NCBI GenBank assembly: GCA_938045315.1
Contig: CALINM010000065.1
Coordinates: 1-60,444, forward strand
Origin: an uncultured bacterium
GTDB lineage: Bacteria; CALINM01
Direction of reading: 5' to 3'
DNA length: 60,444 nucleotides
Below, one piece after another: positions 18,938 through 26,231 of this stretch. Position numbers and translations under genes: made by a program. The stretch's first letter is position 1. Every line of letters starts with the position of its first letter. Under the pieces are notes generated by a model. The model was given only the letters and a program-made list of their open reading frames with translations, searched no databases and had not been told where the DNA came from.

Positions 18938-19257
18938 TAAAATAAACCCGGCAAGTTAATTCCCATGCCACCAGTTATTTTGTTCATTTCCTCTTTTATT
19001 GTATTCGCAGCCTTTTCCTGGGCAGATTTAATAGCAGCAAAAATTAAATCTTCTAACATCTCAGGATCATCGGGGCTTATAGCTTCCTTAGAAATATTCA
19101 AAGACAATAGCATAAGTTTACCATTAACAACTGCTTTTACCAATCCTCCACCTGACTGACCTTCAAACTCTTTTGCATCCAGCTCCTGTTGAAATCTTAA
19201 CATTTTCTCCTGTAAAGCCTGAGCCTGTTTAATCAAATTACCAAACTGTCTACTCAT
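18937..19257 (-). CDS. ybaB: YbaB/EbfC nucleoid-associated protein
   Basis: A small DNA-binding dimer of the YbaB/EbfC family (106 residues from ATG 19257). It shows the family core GNLIKQAQALQEKML, EFEGQSGGGLVKAVVNGK and a Gly/Met-rich end. The start at 19257 (MSRQFG) overlaps the dnaX stop and has GGGAGG upstream; the longer frame to 19278 lies inside dnaX and is not needed. Confidence 0.93.
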   Translation of the reverse strand: MSRQFGNLIKQAQALQEKMLRFQQELDAKEFEGQSGGGLVKAVVNGKLMLLSLNISKEAISPDDPEMLEDLIFAAIKSAQEKAANTIKEEMNKITGGMGINLPGLF

Positions 19258-20860
19258 CAACAACCTCCCTTTCCTCAATTTCTATAAATTGTTCTTCAAA
19301 ATTTTCTTTTTCTTCCTTTATTTCTAACTGCTTTATACCTAATATTTTAGAGCCTTCGAATGCATTAAGAAGCTTTTTTATTGCTTCTTTTTGATATATA
19401 TCTTCTTTAGAATTTATCGTTGTTTTGGCACCCTTTGAATTTTCTTGGAGTAAAAAATGTATTGTAAAATCTTTACCAAGGCTTGTTTTTACTGCTTTTT
19501 CTATATGTATTCTGCTATTTTCATTATCCACAAAAAAATCGTAGAAAAACTTCTTCTCCTCAGGAAAAACAATTTTTAGCACCTTGCCTTCAAGAAATAT
19601 ATCAGCATCTTTTAAATAGGCTTCTAACTTTGAAGAAGATTTTAATGTTCTTATCAAATTATGAAGCAAATTCTGATTATCCCCAACAACTGATATGTCA
19701 CTTTTTTTTATTTTATTAAACTGGTCATTATCTTTTTTTTCAGATTTGTAAAATAATTGAGAATCTTCAAGAAAATACTTAAGATAGACAAGTTTTAAGA
19801 TACCCACCTCAAAATCATATCTTGGATAAGGAGAAAACCTCATTTGATCTAATATCTGCCTTAATGCCTGATAATAAACTATCAATTCCTCTTTTGCAAA
19901 TCTCTCACTTAATTGGACAAGGTAATTTATCTCTTCCTCTGAAAATTCTGACTTTTCAAAGGGAACATCTAATAGATACATCACAAGGTGGCGCATGTAA
20001 AAAATAACCCTTTCTAAAAAGTTAAAAATATCACCACCTTCTCTATCTATTCTATTAATTAACTCTATAATGCCCGATGTATTTTTTATAGCGAGTAGCT
20101 CTATCATTTCGTAAATGTTTTCTTTTGAAAGCAATCCCAGTACTCTTACAACACCCTCTTCTGAAACCTTACCATCACCATAAGCTAGGACAAGTTCTAA
20201 AAAACTCAAGCTATCTCTCACACTACCTTCTGATTGTCTGGCAATTAAATATAGCGCACTTTCTTCAAACTCCAATTTTTCCTGTATTAGTACATTTGAA
20301 AGATATTTAACAATTTCACCTGGTTCAACCCTTTTGAAATTTAATCTTATACACCTTGATAAAACTGTCTCAGGAATTTTATGCGGTTCTGTAGTAGCCA
20401 GTATAAATATTACATACCCTGGTGGTTCTTCAAGTGTTTTTAGAAGAGCATTAAAAGCTTCATTAGAAAGCATGTGTACTTCATCAATAATGTAAACTTT
20501 ATATCTTAAATGTACAGGAAGAAATCTAGTATTTTCTCGAAGAATTCTTACATCATTCACTGATGTATTGGATGCACCATCTATCTCCATAACATCCATG
20601 CTTTTACCATCAAGAATTTCTGTACATGATTCACATTTATCGCAGGGATCTATCTTTATGCCCTCTTTACAATTGATTGCGCGGGCAAAAATCCTTGCTG
20701 TTGTTGTTTTACCGGTACCCCTAATTCCTGTAAACAAAAAGGCATGGGGTATCTTATTTGCAGCAATAGCATTAGTAAGAACCTTTATGACAGATTGCTG
20801 TCCAATGACATCTCTAAAATGCTTTGGTCTATATCGCCTCGATAATACCTGATAATTCAT
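19250..20860 (-). CDS. dnaX: DNA polymerase III subunits gamma/tau
   Basis: Clamp-loader ATPase, 536 residues. Domain I has Walker A GIRGTGKTT, a zinc module (CKEGIKIDPCDKCESC) and DEVHMLSNEAFNALLKTLEEPP with the SRC sensor. Domain III ends near residue 370, and the rest is a Lys/Glu-rich tau-like tail. At codons about 374-376 an A8 run (plus-strand T8, 19733-19740) is placed so that gaining one A leads to a stop two codons later (AGA TAA), and losing one A also stops soon after. This is the layout by which some bacteria make a short gamma. There is no Shine-Dalgarno at ATG 20860; the gene sits directly downstream of SRP RNA. Confidence 0.95.
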   Translation of the reverse strand: MNYQVLSRRYRPKHFRDVIGQQSVIKVLTNAIAANKIPHAFLFTGIRGTGKTTTARIFARAINCKEGIKIDPCDKCESCTEILDGKSMDVMEIDGASNTSVNDVRILRENTRFLPVHLRYKVYIIDEVHMLSNEAFNALLKTLEEPPGYVIFILATTEPHKIPETVLSRCIRLNFKRVEPGEIVKYLSNVLIQEKLEFEESALYLIARQSEGSVRDSLSFLELVLAYGDGKVSEEGVVRVLGLLSKENIYEMIELLAIKNTSGIIELINRIDREGGDIFNFLERVIFYMRHLVMYLLDVPFEKSEFSEEEINYLVQLSERFAKEELIVYYQALRQILDQMRFSPYPRYDFEVGILKLVYLKYFLEDSQLFYKSEKKDNDQFNKIKKSDISVVGDNQNLLHNLIRTLKSSSKLEAYLKDADIFLEGKVLKIVFPEEKKFFYDFFVDNENSRIHIEKAVKTSLGKDFTIHFLLQENSKGAKTTINSKEDIYQKEAIKKLLNAFEGSKILGIKQLEIKEEKENFEEQFIEIEEREVVDE

Positions 20861-20878
20861 AATAATATAATTTTTAAA

Positions 20879-21003
20879 GATCAGCTAAGTGGCAGTCAGG
20901 ATAACTGCGGCACACAAAGAGGGCCACTACCGTTGCTTCCTTCCGGACCTGGCGGGGTTTGCAGCCATTTGTTGCGCAGGTCCCGACTGCCACTCAGGCG
21001 ATC
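20879..21003 (-). ncRNA. ffs: Signal recognition particle RNA (small bacterial type)
   Basis: The minus strand encodes a rod-like hairpin of about 125 bases. GATC at both ends and GTGGCAGTC/GACTGCCAC pair to form the base, and the tip contains the conserved symmetric-loop/tetraloop region CAGGUCCGGAAGGAAGCA (near 20951-20934). That is the Ffh-binding domain of 4.5S/SRP RNA. The Alu domain is absent. It lies 11 bases downstream of tRNA-Ser and just upstream of dnaX, a widespread gene order. Ends are estimated from pairing. Confidence 0.93.
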
Positions 21004-21014
21004 TTTTTAAGTTA

Positions 21015-21104
21015 CGGAGAGGGAGGGATTTGAACCCTCGGTTCCGCTTTAGGCGGAACACACGATTTCCAATCGTGCTCCTTCAGCCACTCGGACACCT
21101 CTCC
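21015..21104 (-). tRNA. tRNA-Ser (anticodon GGA)
   Basis: Cloverleaf on the minus strand: acceptor GGAGAGG/CCTCTCC with discriminator G, D-arm beginning TGTCCGAGTGG, anticodon stem ACGAT/ATCGT around loop TGGAAA with anticodon GGA. A class II variable arm follows (GTTCCGCCTAAAGCGGAAC), then the T-arm GAGGGTTCAAATCCCTC. The long variable arm and GGA anticodon identify serine (codons UCC/UCU). CCA is not encoded. First gene of the tRNA-SRP RNA-dnaX unit. Confidence 0.96.
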
Positions 21105-21119
21105 TGATTATAAAACTGT

Positions 21120-21148
21120 ATTTTACCTTTTAGTATTAACTTTTGCAA
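21120..21148 (-). promoter_or_regulatory. Sigma-70 promoter for tRNA-Ser / SRP RNA (and probably dnaX-ybaB-recR)
   Basis: On the minus strand TTGCAA (21148-21143), an optimal 17-base spacer, then TAAAAT (21125-21120). Transcription would start about seven to ten bases before the mature tRNA 5' end. Spacing and position make this convincing. The rest of the gap up to 21312 holds no gene I can support; it should contain the promoter of the plus-strand lipoprotein gene, of which only a TTAAAAT box near 21301 is visible. Confidence 0.65.
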
Positions 21149-21312
21149 CTGATAATTGTTTTTCATAACTATCAAAGGGATGATATTATATGCATAATCT
21201 AACGAAATGATCATTGCAAAACTATGTAATGATATAAGAGGATAACATGCCTGTCCCCATTTTTTCTCATTAAACTGATTAATCTGAAGAACTTTTATGT
21301 TAAAATATTCTT

Positions 21313-22017
21313 GTGAAGAAGATTTTTGTATTATTAATAATATTACTAAGTTTTTCCTGTATTTATAACGATTGGAACCTAAATTATCCAGAAATATCTA
21401 CTGGCATAACAGGCTTGGTTATAGATGAATATAACCAACCCGTTTCTAATGCCTTTGTTTACATTTATCGTAATCCTTCCTCTGGTTTGATAGGACCTGC
21501 TGATTTTATGGAGAAAACTGATGAAAAGGGTAATTTTTTCTTTGATATACCAGAGGGAAAATATTATCTTGTTGTCAGAAAAAGACTATCTGGATTAGAC
21601 TCTGGTCCTTTAAAACAAGGCGACAGAGTCAGCAATTATCAAAAAAATCCGATAATTTTAAAACTCGGGGAAATAAAAAATTTTAAAATAACCCTTCCTT
21701 CAAAAACACATATTTTGCAGAAAAAAACCCCTTCGGGCGAAACTACAATAAAAATAAAGCTTCAAGGTGAAGAATTAGTAAATGGAAGACTTTTTTTATT
21801 AGTCTATGAGGGAGAAAAGGAAAAAAAGATCCCCGATTATTTACAGGAAATCACGGAAAAGGATGTTACTATTAATTTGCCACCAAATAGAGTATTCTAT
21901 ATTGTAGTAAGAGAAAATTTGAAAGATAAAATTGAGAAAAATGAAATATATGGTAAGTTCGGCCCCTTTACCTCAGATATTCCTAAAGGAAATAATAATA
22001 ACATTGGAAAGGTATAG
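21313..22017 (+). CDS. Lipoprotein with carboxypeptidase-regulatory-like (Ig-like) domain
   Basis: A 234-residue predicted lipoprotein. The N-terminus is a signal peptide ending in the lipobox LSFSC (Cys about 16). Next comes ITGLVIDEYNQPVSNAFVYIYR and GNFFFDIPEGKYYLVVRKR, the pattern of a carboxypeptidase-D regulatory-like beta-sandwich. A second, less clear beta-rich part follows. The start is GTG at 21313. Function is unknown; such domains are structural or ligand-binding at the cell surface or periplasm. The stop overlaps the start region of the RNA methyltransferase gene, so it leads a plus-strand operon. Confidence 0.8.
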   Translation: MKKIFVLLIILLSFSCIYNDWNLNYPEISTGITGLVIDEYNQPVSNAFVYIYRNPSSGLIGPADFMEKTDEKGNFFFDIPEGKYYLVVRKRLSGLDSGPLKQGDRVSNYQKNPIILKLGEIKNFKITLPSKTHILQKKTPSGETTIKIKLQGEELVNGRLFLLVYEGEKEKKIPDYLQEITEKDVTINLPPNRVFYIVVRENLKDKIEKNEIYGKFGPFTSDIPKGNNNNIGKV

Positions 22018-22782
22018 ATGAACTATATAAATTCTTTAAAGAGTGAAGAAATAAAAAAAATAAAAAGGATAAGAGAAGAACGCTGCTTCTACTGGTGGGA
22101 GGGTTTTAAATTCTTTAGTGAAGTTTTGAGGGAAAAAGAGCCGATAGTGCACTTAGTAATAACTGAAAAAAACTATAAAACATTAAAACACCAAATAAAC
22201 AATTTAGATGGAGATAAAATTTTTGTGGTCTCTGACCAGGTATTTAAAAAAATAAGTTACACTGTTACCCCCCAAGGGATTGGTGGGATACTCAAGAAGA
22301 AGACAATCAAACTATCTGATTTATTTTCTGAAAATAAACCAATTTTTTTTCTTGATGGGCTGCAGGATCCGGGTAATGTGGGCACAATAGTAAGGGTCGC
22401 TGATGCCTTCAACTTCTCTGGAATTATATATAGAAATAACGGTGTATCTCCATATCACGAAAAAGCAGTAAGAAGTAGTGCTGGAAGCATAATAAGAGTT
22501 CCCTGTTATTGCATAAATGATGAAGAGTTAAACACATTATTTGAAATCGATAGACCATTATTCTTATTAGAACCTAACACAAATGAATCTTATAACATTC
22601 TACAGGTGGATAAAGAAGAGCTAAAAAGGGGGATTTTTTTTCTTGGTAAAGAAGGTTCGGGACTTAATGTAAAGATATTTGGAGCAAAAAAAATTTATAT
22701 CTCCATGAAAAATAGTGTTGATTCTTTAAATGTAGCAATCACAGCAGGTATTGTTGGTTTTCTTGCGGGGCAAACAAATTGA
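22018..22782 (+). CDS. TrmH/SpoU-family RNA 2'-O-methyltransferase
   Basis: The 254-residue protein has an N-terminal substrate-binding extension and a C-terminal SPOUT knot with the family motifs FLDGLQDPGNVGTIVRVADAF, FLGKEGSGL and MKNSVDSLNVAITAGI (motifs 1 to 3). These bind S-adenosylmethionine and methylate a ribose in rRNA or tRNA. The layout resembles RlmB or TsnR-like enzymes; the target nucleotide cannot be told. It directly abuts the upstream lipoprotein gene. Confidence 0.92.
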   Translation: MNYINSLKSEEIKKIKRIREERCFYWWEGFKFFSEVLREKEPIVHLVITEKNYKTLKHQINNLDGDKIFVVSDQVFKKISYTVTPQGIGGILKKKTIKLSDLFSENKPIFFLDGLQDPGNVGTIVRVADAFNFSGIIYRNNGVSPYHEKAVRSSAGSIIRVPCYCINDEELNTLFEIDRPLFLLEPNTNESYNILQVDKEELKRGIFFLGKEGSGLNVKIFGAKKIYISMKNSVDSLNVAITAGIVGFLAGQTN

Positions 22783-23345
22783 AAAAGATAATTTTTTTAA
22801 TCCTTATTTTTACATTATCCATGCTAATATATTCTAAATATAAAAGCGCAATAAAACTTGCTTTAATAAACCATTTAATAGTCTCGGACAACATTGAAAA
22901 CGCAGATTGTATTGTTGCCTTGGGCGGTGAGAACATTAGAAAAAAAGAAGCGGTAAAGCTTTTTAAAAAAGGTTATGCAAAAAAAATTTTATTTACCGGT
23001 TTTGAAATTACAAAAGATGATTATGAAAGATATGGTCTAAAATCCAATGAATATATCTATCCTGTTAAAAGTGCTTTTAATACCTATGAAGAATCCCAGG
23101 TTGTTTTAGATATACTTAAGAGATATGATTTTAAATCCCTAATTCTTGTAACTTCTTTTTACCATTCCAGAAGAGCTTCGGCAACGTTTAAAAGATTTCT
23201 TGAGAAAGAAAATATTAAAGTTATGGTTTATCCAGTTTTCTGGGAAAATTTTGATATTAAAAATTGGGATAAGAATAGCTATTTGAAAAAAGCTGTTATA
23301 ATTGAATGGTTAGGGCTTCTATATTATAAAATTGAATATTTTTAG
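22779..23345 (+). CDS. YdcF/SanA-like (DUF218) membrane-anchored protein
   Basis: The 188-residue protein has an N-terminal hydrophobic anchor (about 3-20) and a DUF218 domain: ADCIVALGGENIRKKEAVKLFKKG, ILFTGFE, SAFNTYEESQVV, LVTSFYHSRRASATFKR. Family members such as SanA and ElyC affect the envelope or peptidoglycan precursor recycling; ligand and reaction are not settled. The start is TTG overlapping the previous stop (ATTGA), a coupled start. An internal ATG at about 22820 would remove the anchor and is less likely. Confidence 0.82.
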   Translation: MKKIIFLILIFTLSMLIYSKYKSAIKLALINHLIVSDNIENADCIVALGGENIRKKEAVKLFKKGYAKKILFTGFEITKDDYERYGLKSNEYIYPVKSAFNTYEESQVVLDILKRYDFKSLILVTSFYHSRRASATFKRFLEKENIKVMVYPVFWENFDIKNWDKNSYLKKAVIIEWLGLLYYKIEYF

Positions 23346-23351
23346 GAGTTT

Positions 23352-24110
23352 ATGATGAAACACAAAATTTATTTCATTGGCGCTGGACCAGGTAGTCCAG
23401 AACATTTAACATTGTATGGACTAAAAAAATTAAAAGAATCCAGATATGTTTTTGCACCTAATATATACAGGAAGACTTTCCAAAAATATTTAAAAGGCAA
23501 AGAAGTTTATGAACCCTTTGATTTCCTTTTCCATGAGATTGTTAATTTAGTTAATAAATTTTTAGAAAAATCATCTATAGCTTTCTTATTACCAGGAGAT
23601 GAAACAGTTTTTTCGCCCTTCCAACCTTTTATAGACTATTTTAAGCAAGATTGTGAAGTAATACCAGGGGTGGGCGTAGTAAATGCTGCTTCCGCTCTCC
23701 TGAAAAAAACCCTTGATTTACCTAATGTAGCAAATACAATCGTTTTAACAAGTACCCGTTCTTTTAAAGCAGCTTTTGAGGATCACGACTTTATGCAGTT
23801 TGTAAAAAGAGATGTTACTTTAGTTTTATATATGAATCATATTCCTTTAGAAGAGCTTACAAAGAGGCTCATCCCTGTGATGGGAGAAAATTGTCCAATT
23901 TCCATACTCTATAAAATTTCACTGCCCGAACAAGAAATTATCTCGGGTACCCTGAAAAATATATGTAAAAAAGTAAAAAAAGACTATTTTAGTAGCGTAA
24001 AAGAGCCCTCCATGGCAATGATTTTAATAGGTTATGTACTCAATAAAAGGGCAAAAAAATCATCCTGGGATTACCGGAAGAAACATATATGGGACAAAAG
24101 AAAAAAATAG
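23352..24110 (+). CDS. Tetrapyrrole (corrin/porphyrin) methylase-family protein
   Basis: The 252-residue protein opens with IYFIGAGPGSPEHLTLYGLKKL, the AdoMet-binding start of the CbiF/CobM-like tetrapyrrole methylase fold. It has LLPGDETVFSPF and VIPGVGVVNAASALLKK in the right order. No cobalamin gene is adjacent, so the exact substrate is open: a cobalt-precorrin methyltransferase or a non-corrin member are both possible. GGAG precedes the two ATGs at 23352/23355. The end overlaps the U32-type gene by 22 bases. Confidence 0.78.
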   Translation: MMKHKIYFIGAGPGSPEHLTLYGLKKLKESRYVFAPNIYRKTFQKYLKGKEVYEPFDFLFHEIVNLVNKFLEKSSIAFLLPGDETVFSPFQPFIDYFKQDCEVIPGVGVVNAASALLKKTLDLPNVANTIVLTSTRSFKAAFEDHDFMQFVKRDVTLVLYMNHIPLEELTKRLIPVMGENCPISILYKISLPEQEIISGTLKNICKKVKKDYFSSVKEPSMAMILIGYVLNKRAKKSSWDYRKKHIWDKRKK

Positions 24111-24919
24111 AAATTCTCTCACCCGCTGACTCAGCATACGAAGCAGAAATTTTAATTGAAGCAGGAGCTACATCCCTTTATTGTGGTGTTTTCCCATCAT
24201 TTTTTGAAAAATATCCCTATTTCTTATCACCTAATCAGAGAACTTTTCGAGAAGCGCAAATGAATGAGAAAGAATTTATAAAAGTTTCAGAGTTATGTAA
24301 GAAAAAAAATATACCCCTTTACTTAACAATTAACCAGAACTATTTTCTAAAAGAACAAATACCTTTAATAATCAATTTAGCAAAAATAGCAGAAAATGAA
24401 GGTATTGATGGTATTATAATGGGAAGTATTCCCCTCATGTTACATTTAAAAGATGGGGGTATAAAAACGCCTATTGTTGCAAGTACAATGGCGGTAGTTT
24501 TAAACAGATATGCAGCTAAATTTTGCAAAAACATGCTTAATATTAAAAAGATAACTCTTCCAGGATCTTTAACTATCAAGGAAATTAAAAGTATTATTGG
24601 AAGTAACCCTGACATAGGTTTTGATACTTTTATTCTTATTGGTAAGTGCCCAAATATAGAGGGTTTTTGTGGATTTTTGCATACTAACCCTAATAAAATA
24701 TGGCCCTGTGAACAGGTATATGATATTAATCCTGAAAAAGAAGAAACAGAAACCTTTAAAAAAGCAAGGATGTTACAGATGCAATGGCAAAAATTCCCAA
24801 GAAGCCATGGATGTGGTTTATGCGCTATACCTGAACTAATTAATGCAGGTATTAGGGGCTTAAAAATTGTTGGCCCTGGGAGCCCTCCTTCAAAAAGAAA
24901 AACCTTGAACTCACAATAA
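24089..24919 (+). CDS. U32 family peptidase-like protein, frame lost near the C-terminus
   Basis: The 276 residues match the U32 family start (LSPADSAYEAEILIEAGATSLYCGV) and contain Cys motifs GKCPNIEGFCG, WPCEQ and SHGCGLCA. These are typical of the Fe-S binding members (UbiU/UbiV, TrhP/RlhA-like) that hydroxylate RNA or quinone precursors. The zero frame ends at 24919 in an unrelated tail (SKRKTLNSQ). The conserved C-terminus continues in another frame to 25071 (see next entry), so one base appears to be missing near 24880-24887. Whether this is a real mutation or an error cannot be decided here. Confidence 0.75.
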   Translation: MGQKKKIEILSPADSAYEAEILIEAGATSLYCGVFPSFFEKYPYFLSPNQRTFREAQMNEKEFIKVSELCKKKNIPLYLTINQNYFLKEQIPLIINLAKIAENEGIDGIIMGSIPLMLHLKDGGIKTPIVASTMAVVLNRYAAKFCKNMLNIKKITLPGSLTIKEIKSIIGSNPDIGFDTFILIGKCPNIEGFCGFLHTNPNKIWPCEQVYDINPEKEETETFKKARMLQMQWQKFPRSHGCGLCAIPELINAGIRGLKIVGPGSPPSKRKTLNSQ

Positions 24920-25071
24920 AAGCTCTTCAAATTTTTGAAAATTCGGGTGACTTAACTGAAGCAAGAAAAAAAATAGTAATATTGTACAAAGAACGCTTTC
25001 AACATGAATGCTCACCCTATTTATGTTATTTTCCCGAGATTAGAGCAAAAATTTTTAAACATGAATTTTAG
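24889..25071 (+). pseudogene. Out-of-frame C-terminal part of the U32-type protein
   Basis: Reading TTC AAA AAG AAA AAC CTT from 24889 gives FKKKNLELTIKALQIFENSG, then HECSPYLCYFPEIRAKIFKHEF and a TAG at 25069-25071. This is what a U32-type C-terminus should look like after GPGSP and supplies a further CxxxxC pair. One added base before 24889 would join it to the upstream frame. The combined protein would be about 327 residues. Confidence 0.6.
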
Positions 25072-25108
25072 TCTTGTCTTTAGATTCTTTTTTTTGTAAT
25101 CTTTACTT

Positions 25109-25345
25109 GTGAAAGAAAGTAAATCTTTTGAAACAGCTCTAAAAAGACTCGAGACCATTACAAAAAAACTTGAAAATGAAGAGATTTCTCTTGAAGAATC
25201 ATTATCCCTTTTTGAAGAGGGCATAAAACTTGTAAAAGATTTACAGCAAAAACTGACAGAGGCAGAAAGAAAGGTTGAAATTTTGATCAAAGAATCGGAA
25301 GAAAAATTCAGGTTAGAACCATATAAAGAAGATGAAGAGGAATAG
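25109..25345 (+). CDS. xseB: Exodeoxyribonuclease VII small subunit
   Basis: The 78-residue product has the XseB signature SFETALKRLETITKKLENEEISLEESLSLFEEGIKL followed by an acidic tail. It forms exonuclease VII with XseA, which is not in the window. The start is GTG at 25109 without a clear Shine-Dalgarno; no ATG fits. It overlaps ispA by 14 bases; xseB-ispA-dxs is a common operon. Confidence 0.93.
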   Translation: MKESKSFETALKRLETITKKLENEEISLEESLSLFEEGIKLVKDLQQKLTEAERKVEILIKESEEKFRLEPYKEDEEE

Positions 25346-26231
25346 TGATTTCTTTAAAGAATTAGAAGAGAAGAAAATTCTTGTGGACAATGCAATCAAT
25401 TACTACTTTTCTAAATATTCTTTTCCAAAAGAATTGTGCGATTCAATGAGATATAGTATCGTTGATAGTGGTAAAAGAATAAGGCCAATACTTACTTTGT
25501 CTACAGCTGAGATTTTCGATACTCCTATAGATATAGTTATGCCTTTTGCTGTTGCAATCGAAGCCATTCACACATATACACTTATACATGATGACCTCCC
25601 TGCAATGGATAACGACGACTTTAGAAGGGGAAAGCCTACGAATCACAAGGTTTTTGGAGAAGCAATTGCTATTCTTGCTGGGGACGCTTTACTGACAGAA
25701 GCATTCAACATTATGACGGAAGAAACGATTAATAAAAAAATAACCTTTAAAAAAGCTCTTCTTGCTATTAACGAAATCTCAAAAAGATGTGGTGTAAATG
25801 GTGTTGTAGGTGGTCAGGTAGTAGACATTTTAAGTGAAAATAAAAAAATTGATTTAACAACCCTTGAATATATTCATACCCACAAGACCGGGGCACTAAT
25901 TTTAGCATCTATAAAAGTTGGTTTGTATTTATCAAAAGCAACAAAAAGGGATTTTAAAAATCTAACTAAATATGGTGAATGTATAGGGCTTGCCTTTCAA
26001 ATAATGGATGACATACTTGATATAGAGGGAGATTTTAAAAAATTGGGTAAAAAAACTGGAGCTGATATATCAAAAAACAAAAATACTTACCCTTCTTTAA
26101 TAGGACTTGCCCGTTCTAAGGAGATATTAAAGGACTTAACTGATACAGCCATAGATAATCTTAAGCCTTATGGAGAAAAGGCAAATTTTCTAAGAAATTT
26201 TGCATTATATTTAAGTAGCAGGCAAAACTGA
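25332..26231 (+). CDS. ispA: Polyprenyl (farnesyl/geranylgeranyl) diphosphate synthase
   Basis: Chain-elongating prenyltransferase of isoprenoid synthesis, 299 residues. The first Asp-rich motif HDDLPAMDNDD with GKPTNHKVFGEA and the second QIMDDILDIEGD are intact. The insertion-type first motif (DDxxxxD) is as in bacterial short-chain synthases. Product length (C15 or C20) is not certain. It overlaps xseB and dxs, which feeds it DXP-pathway units. Confidence 0.93.
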   Translation: MKRNSDFFKELEEKKILVDNAINYYFSKYSFPKELCDSMRYSIVDSGKRIRPILTLSTAEIFDTPIDIVMPFAVAIEAIHTYTLIHDDLPAMDNDDFRRGKPTNHKVFGEAIAILAGDALLTEAFNIMTEETINKKITFKKALLAINEISKRCGVNGVVGGQVVDILSENKKIDLTTLEYIHTHKTGALILASIKVGLYLSKATKRDFKNLTKYGECIGLAFQIMDDILDIEGDFKKLGKKTGADISKNKNTYPSLIGLARSKEILKDLTDTAIDNLKPYGEKANFLRNFALYLSSRQN

